A DNA stretch of 64,000 bases, from assembly GCA_039621445.1 (NCBI GenBank), contig CP154956.1, forward strand, positions 87,488,482 through 87,552,481, in the 5' to 3' direction. Each line of letters opens with the position of its first letter. The first letter of the stretch is position 1. The position numbers and the translations under genes are program-made. Positions 18,361-24,835 of the stretch are shown in pieces. The notes beneath the pieces were generated by a model. The model was not told the origin of the DNA and did no database searches. It was given only the letters and a program-made list of their open reading frames with translations. Source of the DNA: Euglena gracilis. Taxonomy: Eukaryota; Euglenida; Euglenophyceae; Euglenales.

Positions 18361-21300
18361 CCTGGGATTGGGATTGGGATTGGGATTGGGACCCCTGGTC
18401 CTCCCCGTCTGCCCCCCCGCGTGACATGGCTCAAGAAAGCCGCCCTGCCTGGAACAGTACGGCCCCTTACCGCATCTTTGCATCACCTCCCCCCCAGCCT
18501 CCCTATGTCTGGGACGGTAGTCAGTGGGAGTTCGGCGCCACGCTGCTCGGTGGCTGGGTGGAACAACCGGCTGGGCTGTGGCAGGAAACCGTGCCAGCCC
18601 CCCCCCCAAGCCCCGCGGAGGGCATACCCGACCCCCCGGGTGCAGAAGACCGCCCCCGCGGACGGTCCCCCCGGGAGGAACTGCGGGCCAAATTTTTGGC
18701 TCGCCGTGAAAGCAGACAGCAGGCAGGGGGACAGACCCTGGCCGAAAAGGTGGCTTGCACTCTGCGCCTTCTCTGCGAAAGGTGGGAGTTCTGCGGCCGT
18801 GAGCTGGACTTCGTCCGCCGTCACCACATGTGGGGCGCCCCCTTGGAGAGCGCAAGGGTGCCGCTCGCAGCGCCTCCCTCGCCTTGCCCGCGCCAAAACC
18901 CAACAAAGGGGGAGATTATACGCCTCGCCCGAGCGCTTCACGCCCAACGGCCGGGCCACCTCCGGGAGGAGGGCCTCCAGTGGTCGCCCCCCCCCATGCT
19001 GCGGAAGCGGGCGCCTCGGGCTTCCTCGCCGCTGCCCCCGTCGCCACCACGCCCCAGGGTCGGACCCAGGAATCGCCTCACCCCCTACCCCCCCGTGGTG
19101 TGCGCAGCAGCATGGACGGATATCCCCGACCTGCCTCCGTCCTGGCTGCACAAGGTGTGCCGCCTGCGCTGTCTGTGGTCAGACGTAGAGGTACTCTATC
19201 ACCGCCAGAACAAAGTAGCATCGACTCGTGTACCCTACCCGAATTGTGCTGCGCTCTTCTCCTGGGGACGGGGGGAAAGTCTGCTTACCTGCGGGGACAT
19301 CGAAGCTAACCCCGGACCCTGGCGTCTCCCAGGACCCGACTCTGGAGATCTCCTGCACACCCTGCGCAGCCTCCAGATGAGTGACCTGTTCCTCGTACGG
19401 CTCACCGACATGCCCCTGCCGGGCCCGGACGGGGGACGACCGTCGCTGCTGCTGCCTGCCTATTACTACGTCCGGTGCACCCTCTGCGGGTCTCACACTA
19501 CCACGTCAGGAGCCGGTTGGTGCCTGCATCACCAGTCCTGCTGCCCTGTGCTGCTGGAAGCACAGGCCGACATCGGCGGGGACCACCGCGCCACCGGAAG
19601 AGGAGAAGCGATCCTGACGGACGGTGACATCAACCCCCTGCCCGGGCCTTCCTCCCCGGACCCCAAGTGGGTACTATGGTGCCTGCACGAACTGGGTATC
19701 AGCCCGGATATATGGCCGTTGGTGGTGGACGCATTTGCGGACAGGCACAACAGCCAGTTTGCCTCCTTCTGGGATGAGGCCGTGAATGCCTTTCTCCAAC
19801 CTTGGTGCCGAGCGGAGGCTTTGTGGATGAATCCACCCTTTCACGCGCTGCCGCAAGTGCTCCAGCATGGCTTGAAACATGGTATACACGCAGTCGTCCT
19901 AGCCCCTGACTGGTCCCCAGCCTTGCTGCGCCTGAAGGCGGTGGCCTCGCGGTCAGTGCTACTGCCGAAGGCTCCCCTCTTCCGTGTCCGTGGCACCGCG
20001 CTGCTTCCCCACCCCCGCTGGCGCACATGGTGTCTCTATCTTCACATCGCGCCGCCATCACCCGCCTCCCCTCAGACATCTGAAAGGCGGGAACTGTCGC
20101 CCCCTCCGGCCCAGCTTCTCCGTCGCCGGCACGTCCCGTACCTCTCCTCCTACGACCTGCCTCCCATGAGCGAATGGGGCCACGACGCCACCGTCCCCGA
20201 GCGTCCGTATACTCTCCACTTGGGCGGCCGGGATTATTTCTTGTGGGGCGACGGTCTTTGGGATCCCCGCTTCCAGCCTGAGGACTCATGCCCTATCTGC
20301 AAAGGCTCCCACTGGCCTTGGGTGCGGTGTAGTCTCCTGCATGGTTCTGAGTCCTTCTCGCTTCAGCCGACAATCCGCGTGACCCGCGGGTCGTCCCGTT
20401 GCCGCAATTCCCTGCTGCCTTCACGTCAGTGCAGCGTATGCCGGGCTTTGGCGGGCAGGGGATCGCTGCTAACTTGTGGCGACATTCACCTCCACCCCGG
20501 CCCTCTGGCTTGTGCGGTGACACGCAATCCCCGTGCCTCGCTCCTACACGCTTACGCCCCGATACTGCATCACCAGCGCATCCAGCAAGTGTCTCTCTGG
20601 ACCGGCAGAGGGAGTTTGCTGACATGCGGCGATATCGAGAGCAACCCCGGACCCTCAGGAGACCAGCAGACAACCACCGTCGGCAAGAAACGCAGCGCAG
20701 CACCACCCAGCCCCAGGAATGCCCCACCGGCCGACTCCATCCCGGACCTGGCACACCCCGGCGACGATGTGCCAGCGACCATGGTCATCGATCGCAACGG
20801 CAATGGCTCAGACCTCCGACAGATCATCGCCCCCTGCCTCACTATTCCATCGCAGCCGGCCAATCTGCAGGACATCCTGATGTGCCGCACCAACACTGTT
20901 CTCCACGTCCCGGCTGCGAACCAGCGCGATGTGACGGAGACCTTAGCTGACGTCGTCACTGAGTATGCGACCAAACCAAACGGTGATAGTCTCTTCGCCG
21001 TCTTGGCTTTCCCCAAGTTAGTCCTGCGCACCGTCCCCACCAGCGGCAGGGAAGCAGCAGAGGATATTTCCACAGCCATCTCCAGGCGCATCCAGCTATT
21101 CCGCCAGGGTCAATACGACGCACTGCTGAGGGAGCTTCGGTCGGCCACAAGTTTGCCGGCCTCGTCCGTGGAGACACGCACGGCCAAGAAGGCGCGGGTC
21201 GAACCCTCGTCGGTTCCCGACGCCGTCCTCCGCCGCGCCCGCACGCTGGTGGGAGAAGGGGCCCCATCCAAGGCCCTGCAGGTCCTCTTGTCCGATGGAA

Positions 21301-21554
21301 TACACATCACTCCAGCGACCCAGCCGTGTGGACCAAGCTGCAGGACCTGCACCCAATGGGTCGGCCAGTCAACCCCAACAACCTGCCGGGGAAGGTTCCC
21401 CCGTTCCCGGATGGGCAACGTATTCGATGGGAGGACCTATTGCGTGAGGCTATTCTTCGCTTCCCACGGACGTCTTCCCCCGGGCCCTCCGGCTTGCGCC
21501 CTTGTCACTTACAAGACGCTGTTCGCCGCCCAGGCCACGGTGCACGCCTCCTGA
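18357..21554 (+). CDS. Retrotransposon ORF2 polyprotein, N-terminal part with four 2A-like motifs
   Basis: I choose the ATG at 18357 because it overlaps the ORF1 stop as ATGA, a known arrangement for termination-reinitiation; the frame is open further upstream. Residues 2-10 are a WD repeat encoded by a GGGATT tandem. Landmarks, counted from that ATG: basic/proline-rich leader 1-300; 2A motif 304-321 (GDIEANPGP); a Cys/His cluster CTLC-x11-CLHHQSCC at about 366; degenerate 2A 413-431; methyltransferase-like domain about 435-565 with DAFADRHN at 458 and NPPF at 492; CPIC and CSVC clusters near 645 and 692; degenerate 2A 699-716; canonical 2A 749-766 (GDIESNPGP). A region before the RT follows (LFAVLAFPKLVLR, LFRQGQYDALL). 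Coding bias leaves this frame near 21300, where the RT continues in another frame; the remaining 80 codons are a frameshifted tail. Confidence 0.8.
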   Translation: MTWDWDWDWDWDPWSSPSAPPRDMAQESRPAWNSTAPYRIFASPPPQPPYVWDGSQWEFGATLLGGWVEQPAGLWQETVPAPPPSPAEGIPDPPGAEDRPRGRSPREELRAKFLARRESRQQAGGQTLAEKVACTLRLLCERWEFCGRELDFVRRHHMWGAPLESARVPLAAPPSPCPRQNPTKGEIIRLARALHAQRPGHLREEGLQWSPPPMLRKRAPRASSPLPPSPPRPRVGPRNRLTPYPPVVCAAAWTDIPDLPPSWLHKVCRLRCLWSDVEVLYHRQNKVASTRVPYPNCAALFSWGRGESLLTCGDIEANPGPWRLPGPDSGDLLHTLRSLQMSDLFLVRLTDMPLPGPDGGRPSLLLPAYYYVRCTLCGSHTTTSGAGWCLHHQSCCPVLLEAQADIGGDHRATGRGEAILTDGDINPLPGPSSPDPKWVLWCLHELGISPDIWPLVVDAFADRHNSQFASFWDEAVNAFLQPWCRAEALWMNPPFHALPQVLQHGLKHGIHAVVLAPDWSPALLRLKAVASRSVLLPKAPLFRVRGTALLPHPRWRTWCLYLHIAPPSPASPQTSERRELSPPPAQLLRRRHVPYLSSYDLPPMSEWGHDATVPERPYTLHLGGRDYFLWGDGLWDPRFQPEDSCPICKGSHWPWVRCSLLHGSESFSLQPTIRVTRGSSRCRNSLLPSRQCSVCRALAGRGSLLTCGDIHLHPGPLACAVTRNPRASLLHAYAPILHHQRIQQVSLWTGRGSLLTCGDIESNPGPSGDQQTTTVGKKRSAAPPSPRNAPPADSIPDLAHPGDDVPATMVIDRNGNGSDLRQIIAPCLTIPSQPANLQDILMCRTNTVLHVPAANQRDVTETLADVVTEYATKPNGDSLFAVLAFPKLVLRTVPTSGREAAEDISTAISRRIQLFRQGQYDALLRELRSATSLPASSVETRTAKKARVEPSSVPDAVLRRARTLVGEGAPSKALQVLLSDGIHITPATQPCGPSCRTCTQWVGQSTPTTCRGRFPRSRMGNVFDGRTYCVRLFFASHGRLPPGPPACALVTYKTLFAAQATVHAS
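19266..19319 (+). other. 2A-like ribosome-skipping motif 1 (canonical)
   Basis: Encodes GRGESLLTCGDIEANPGP. It matches the D-(V/I)-E-x-N-P-G-P consensus, at whose Gly-Pro bond translation skips. Predicted release after residue 320. Confidence 0.85.
19593..19649 (+). other. 2A-like motif 2 (degenerate)
   Basis: Encodes TGRGEAILTDGDINPLPGP. The upstream GRG...LT-GDI half is kept, but the E and N of the consensus are replaced (N-P-L). Probably inactive or weak. Confidence 0.7.
19656..20050 (+). other. Methyltransferase-like domain in ORF2
   Basis: WPLVVDAFADRHNSQFASFW, a short spacer, QPW, then WMNPPFHALPQVLQ and VVLAPDWS. The RHN followed by an NPPF (DPPY-type) motif and a strand ending in P-x-W resembles the adenine-methyltransferase-like (DAM-type) domain known from DIRS-type and some protist Ty3-like retroelements. 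Placement within a non-LTR polyprotein between 2A motifs is unusual. Assignment is from motif memory only. Confidence 0.55.
20451..20504 (+). other. 2A-like motif 3 (degenerate)
   Basis: Encodes AGRGSLLTCGDIHLHPGP. The first eleven residues match motif 4, but E and N of the consensus are both His. Confidence 0.75.
20601..20654 (+). other. 2A-like ribosome-skipping motif 4 (canonical)
   Basis: Encodes TGRGSLLTCGDIESNPGP, close to the widely used T2A sequence. Skipping here would release the RT-endonuclease product starting at the final proline (20652). Confidence 0.9.
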
Positions 21555-22867
21555 CGGCGCTGGGGCTTCTGGCCGCCGCGTGGGTGGATGGCACTCTACC
21601 CTCGGACCACGCCCCCAGCTGGTGCTCGGCCAACCTGACTCCTCTACGCAAGAAAGATGACGGGGTAAGGCCAATCGCAGTGGGTGAGACCCTCCGCCGT
21701 CTGGTGGGGAAGGCGCTACTTCACACCGGAGCTGCCAAGGATCAAGTTGCCCGGCTGGGACCCCTTCAAGTTGGGGTGGGAGTCTCCAATGCGGCCGAGT
21801 CTGTCGCTATCACGACACAGAACCTGGTCCGGAAGCTAGACCCCATGGGCAACTGGGCTGTTTTACAGGTGGATTTGAAGAATGCCTTCAATACCCTCGA
21901 CCGCACGGTCCTGCTCCAAGAAGCGCAGACGCGCACGCCCGCACTGTTCAATTACCTGCGGTTTGCCTATGGCCAGCCAGCGCACTTGTTCAGCGGCGGA
22001 CGGACCCTCTCATCCACCAGAGGCACGCACCAGGGCTGCCCCTTGGGCCCGATCGGCTTCGCCGTGGGTCTCCACAGCATAGTCGAAACCATTGCACAGC
22101 AAGCAGAGTTGCTCTGGTCTTCCTGGTATCTCGACGACGGGCTTCTAATCGGCGAACCTTTGGTGTTGCAGAAGTGCTTGGACTTTCTGCGACTGGAGGG
22201 CGAACGCACCGGGGTGCAACTGAACTTGGCCAAATGTGTGGCCTGGGGCCCTGCCGCAGCCCGCATCCCTGGGCGAGAACACCTCCAATTGGTCCCCTGG
22301 ATCGAGAACTCCGGCATCACCGTCCTCGGATGCCCTATTGACTTCCCTACCACCGCGGGGCACACAGCTGCTGCCTGGGCGGAGGCCACGAGCCGAATCG
22401 AAAAGGCGACCGACCTGGTCACCTCGGTATCAGACCCCCAGCTCGCACACCACCTGCTGCGATCATGCCTGGACGGTTGCAAGGTGAACCACCTCCTACG
22501 CGCCTCAGACTCCTACGAAGCACAAGGAGATGTAACAAGGTGCGGTGAAACGATCTTCGGCGCCTTCGAGGACATCCTCGGTCACGCACTCAACGCGGAC
22601 CAACGCCAGCAAGCCGCTCTCCCCCTTTCCAACGGTGGTTGTGGTCTTCGCATTCCCGCCGCCTGTCAGGGGCGCGGCTCGCACTGCGGCTTTATGCCAA
22701 TATTACACCCACGGGCACAAGAAGGTCGCGTGCCCTGCTTACGTCGCTGCTCCATCCGGACGTGTCTGTCAACAACCCGCCAACGACCTCTGCTCCGCGT
22801 TGGGTCCACAGCACCCCGAAAGTCAACGGCTGCTCACTACCCCTTCCTTCGCATCAGCCTCGGTTAA
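21326..22867 (+). CDS. Reverse transcriptase domain of ORF2 (after a frameshift)
   Basis: Synthesises DNA from the element's RNA. Visible RT motifs: fingers TPLRKKDDGVRPIAVGETLR; motif A VDLKNAFN (catalytic Asp at 21872); motif B RGTHQGCPLGP; motif C WYLDDG (22124-22141) with the two catalytic aspartates; then thumb-like sequence. The frame differs from the N-terminal part of ORF2. In this frame the sequence just before 21326 reads SSDPAVWTKLQ, which continues the sense of ...LLSDGIH in the other frame, so a single-base loss near 21300-21315 is the simplest reading. Its first codon here is a GTG that is not a real start. Coding bias ends at the GGGG at 22669-22672, where one extra G shifts into the endonuclease frame; about 65 codons beyond it are noise. 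Confidence 0.85.
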   Translation: MWTKLQDLHPMGRPVNPNNLPGKVPPFPDGQRIRWEDLLREAILRFPRTSSPGPSGLRPCHLQDAVRRPGHGARLLTALGLLAAAWVDGTLPSDHAPSWCSANLTPLRKKDDGVRPIAVGETLRRLVGKALLHTGAAKDQVARLGPLQVGVGVSNAAESVAITTQNLVRKLDPMGNWAVLQVDLKNAFNTLDRTVLLQEAQTRTPALFNYLRFAYGQPAHLFSGGRTLSSTRGTHQGCPLGPIGFAVGLHSIVETIAQQAELLWSSWYLDDGLLIGEPLVLQKCLDFLRLEGERTGVQLNLAKCVAWGPAAARIPGREHLQLVPWIENSGITVLGCPIDFPTTAGHTAAAWAEATSRIEKATDLVTSVSDPQLAHHLLRSCLDGCKVNHLLRASDSYEAQGDVTRCGETIFGAFEDILGHALNADQRQQAALPLSNGGCGLRIPAACQGRGSHCGFMPILHPRAQEGRVPCLRRCSIRTCLSTTRQRPLLRVGSTAPRKSTAAHYPFLRISLG

Positions 22868-23669
22868 CGACACCTCGCAACGATGGTGGCAAACCCAACT
22901 GTCCCGGACCACGGTGGATGGCCTGCTAAGCAGAATCCCTTCTAGAGACCAAGCCCGGCTGATGGAGCAAGCGCACGGAATTGGTCATGGGTGGATGGTC
23001 GTCGCACCACACGAGGCCCTGCATACCACAATTGACGCGGTCGACTACCGCCTGGGGTTGCGCTGGTGGCTTGGCCTGCCTCTGGCTGACGCCAACGGGA
23101 CCTGTGCTGGCTGCCAGAACGTCACGGATGCATATGGTGACCATGAGATCTGCTGTATCCGGAACAACTTCGCCAACAGGCACAATGCCGTTCAGGACGC
23201 ACTGTTTAACCTCCTGTCCGCAAACGGCCAAAGTGTACAGCGCGAAGTTCAGGTGCCCAATCAACCGGACACCTCGCTCCGTCCAGCCGACCTCCTGCTC
23301 GCCACCTGGCAAGACGGCAAGCCCACAGCCGTCGACCTGACGGTTGCGCACGGATGGCAAGCCGCAGAGAGGTGCGGGACCCAGGAACGCTGGAGGACCT
23401 TCCTCAAGCGTCGTGAGCAGGCAAAACATGCCAAGTACGACATCCCATGCCGCAACGGCGGCTGGTCTTTCGCCACCGTGGCAATGGGCACGTGGGGAGG
23501 GCTGGGACCGGAGAGTGCTAAACTATTGGCCAGAATGATTAAACGGACCGCCACATGGGAGCAAGGTGACGTACGCTGCTCACGCCAGGCTGAGGGATAT
23601 CAGCGGATCGCGTTAGCCCTTTTCCGTCAAGTCGCACAGATGCTGCGCCCGAAACACTTCCTCCGCTGA
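22545..23669 (+). CDS. Restriction-like endonuclease domain of ORF2 (after a second frameshift)
   Basis: Nicks the target DNA to prime reverse transcription. True coding in this frame starts near 22672 (GAARTAALCQYYTHGHKK); codons before that are out of frame. Seen in order: CAGC-x9-GDHEICC, a zinc-knuckle-like cluster (about 23103-23156), ANRHNAVQDALFNLL, then RPADLLL (23280-23300) and AVDLTVAH (23325-23348). These give the P-D...D pattern of the PD-(D/E)XK fold used by R2-, R4-, CRE- and NeSL-type elements. AKHAKYD and WGGLGPESAKLLARM follow, and the stop is at 23667-23669. The absence of an APE-type endonuclease anywhere in ORF2 fits assignment to the RLE class. Confidence 0.8.
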   Translation: MKRSSAPSRTSSVTHSTRTNASKPLSPFPTVVVVFAFPPPVRGAARTAALCQYYTHGHKKVACPAYVAAPSGRVCQQPANDLCSALGPQHPESQRLLTTPSFASASVNDTSQRWWQTQLSRTTVDGLLSRIPSRDQARLMEQAHGIGHGWMVVAPHEALHTTIDAVDYRLGLRWWLGLPLADANGTCAGCQNVTDAYGDHEICCIRNNFANRHNAVQDALFNLLSANGQSVQREVQVPNQPDTSLRPADLLLATWQDGKPTAVDLTVAHGWQAAERCGTQERWRTFLKRREQAKHAKYDIPCRNGGWSFATVAMGTWGGLGPESAKLLARMIKRTATWEQGDVRCSRQAEGYQRIALALFRQVAQMLRPKHFLR

Positions 23670-24326
23670 GCATGCCCGCCCGCCACCTCAAAGATGCCAG
23701 CACAAAACCAAGACCACGGACCTGAATACTGGCCCACAAGGTCACCCGGTCGCCCAAGCGCACCGCCGTGGGCCTGCAGAGCCCGGAGAGGGCTGCCCGG
23801 AGAGCGCGAACCCATCGGCAGCCGAACGCCTACTTGCTGCACGACCAAGCCGCAGCCGTCAGACTCCTCTGCTAATCCCTGCCACGCCGCACTGCCACAC
23901 TGCCACACATTTCTCCGCTGCCTTAACCTTCCCGCCTTCCATACCCTACTCTACCCGACCGCCGCTGCCCTCCTCCCCCCCCCCCCTGCACTCCCAACCA
24001 CCCCTGACTATCCATGGGGTCTCCCCATCTGTGCATAGCTCTCCTCTCCCCTGGACACACAAATCCAGTAGGCAGTGCCACTGGTCGGTGGACTCGGTTC
24101 GCCCCACCACCGTTTCTGGAAGGATCCACTTGTCGCTTTCTCTCCACAATCTCCTCGATGGTCAGACTGGCGACGCTCGAAATTTCGGATATTGTTGAGA
24201 GGTCCTCGCTGTCACTTGACTTTCCAGCTTCAGGCATCGTATTCAGTGTTCTTCCTTCGTTGATTGATGCCTAATTGCCTGTCGCGGATCTGGCGATCAG
24301 AGATCAGATCAGATCAGATCAGAGAT
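23670..24326 (+). other. 3' region of the retrotransposon, ending in an imperfect GATCA repeat
   Basis: GC-rich until about 24230, with a C run at 23976-23987. At 24286-24326 GATCA/AGATC units repeat (GCGATCAGAGATCAGATCAG...). RLE and other non-LTR elements often end in short tandem repeats, so this is my best guess for the 3' end. Confidence 0.5.
23923..24237 (-). CDS. Antisense ORF, possible 5' exon of a host gene
   Basis: Minus-strand ATG frame beginning MPEAGKSSDSEDLSTISEIS and continuing with an acidic, serine-rich stretch (SSVASLTIEEIVERKRQVD). The first 60 codons look protein-like; after about 24050 it becomes Gly-rich over the poly-C tract. It overlaps the presumed retrotransposon 3' region, so either the element ends earlier than I place it or this frame is chance. 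No homology recognised. Confidence 0.25.
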   Translation of the reverse strand: MPEAGKSSDSEDLSTISEISSVASLTIEEIVERKRQVDPSRNGGGANRVHRPVALPTGFVCPGERRAMHRWGDPMDSQGWLGVQGGGGGGQRRSGRVGYGRREG

Positions 24327-24477
24327 CGTAGGTTTCCGGCCGTCCCAGAGCTGTGCAGCGGATCCTAATTCAGCTTCGCTTTGTCCCAAAAATCTGTGGT
24401 CAGTCTGCCGTCCGTCGTCGAGGTTGAGAAACACAGACTTTGACCAAAGCCATGTTGCTTTATAAACACAGCCTTAA

Positions 24478-24532
24478 ATAACTGCGTCTTAAACGCAGAC
24501 TCTGACCTGAGTCTGCGTTTAAGACGCAGTTC
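24478..24532. repeat. Perfect palindrome, 22 bp arms
   Basis: AACTGCGTCTTAAACGCAGA... and its reverse complement flank a short spacer. Each arm is itself nearly self-complementary (TGCGTCTTAAACGCA). Confidence 0.85.
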
Positions 24533-24535
24533 TTG

Positions 24536-24592
24536 ATATAGAACCCGCGACCTCACAGTGCCGAACTGTATGCTGCACCAACTATGCTATGT
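24536..24592 (-). pseudogene. tRNA-Pro(CGG)-like relic
   Basis: The minus strand shows TAGCATAGTTGGTGCAGCA (A box/D arm), a 5 bp anticodon stem with 7 nt loop TTCGGCA (anticodon CGG, proline) and GCGGGTTCTATATC (decayed B box/T arm). The T stem no longer pairs and no acceptor stem forms, so it is a relic or SINE head, directly abutting the palindrome at 24478-24532. Confidence 0.55.
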
Positions 24593-24835
24593 GTACAATA
24601 CACTTCTCAATATCAAAAGGAGAAAAGGACTAGTCCAACAAATGAAGTGGAAGGAAGTTTCGGGACAGAACCCAAATCTTGAAAACATACCACATTTTGA
24701 AAGTTGTCATATGCAGATTTCTGTTCCGGTTAATGTGGTGCATGGTGCACATCAAAGATCCCGAAGTACATGGTGCGCTGAGCACCCAGAATCAGGACTT
24801 GCCCAGTTCGCGACCAGAACGAAAAAATTTTCCTA

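Larger units (their letters stand above)
16964..24326 (+). mobile_element. Non-LTR retrotransposon with restriction-like endonuclease and multiple 2A motifs
   Basis: Order of parts: ORF1 (16964-18360), ORF2 starting at an ATGA overlap (18357), four 2A-like motifs (19266-20654), methyltransferase-like domain, reverse transcriptase (about 21330-22660), C-terminal restriction-like endonuclease (about 23100-23560), a 3' region and an imperfect GATCA repeat at 24286-24326 that may be the 3' end. No LTRs or integrase. Copying of such elements is by target-primed reverse transcription. The base composition and GC3 of the ORFs differ sharply from both flanks. Both boundaries are uncertain and target-site duplications were not identified. 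Apparent single-base indels interrupt ORF2 twice and ORF1 about twice. Confidence 0.85.

Noticed and set aside
21290-21330. Programmed -1 frameshift before the RT
   Set aside because: No clear slippery heptamer and no reason for the later compensating shift at 22669; random indels explain both.
18328-21418. Several long minus-strand ORFs opposite ORF2 (up to 222 codons)
   Set aside because: They mirror the GC-rich codon bias of the plus-strand polyprotein and show no motifs; the plus strand has RT, 2A and endonuclease signatures.
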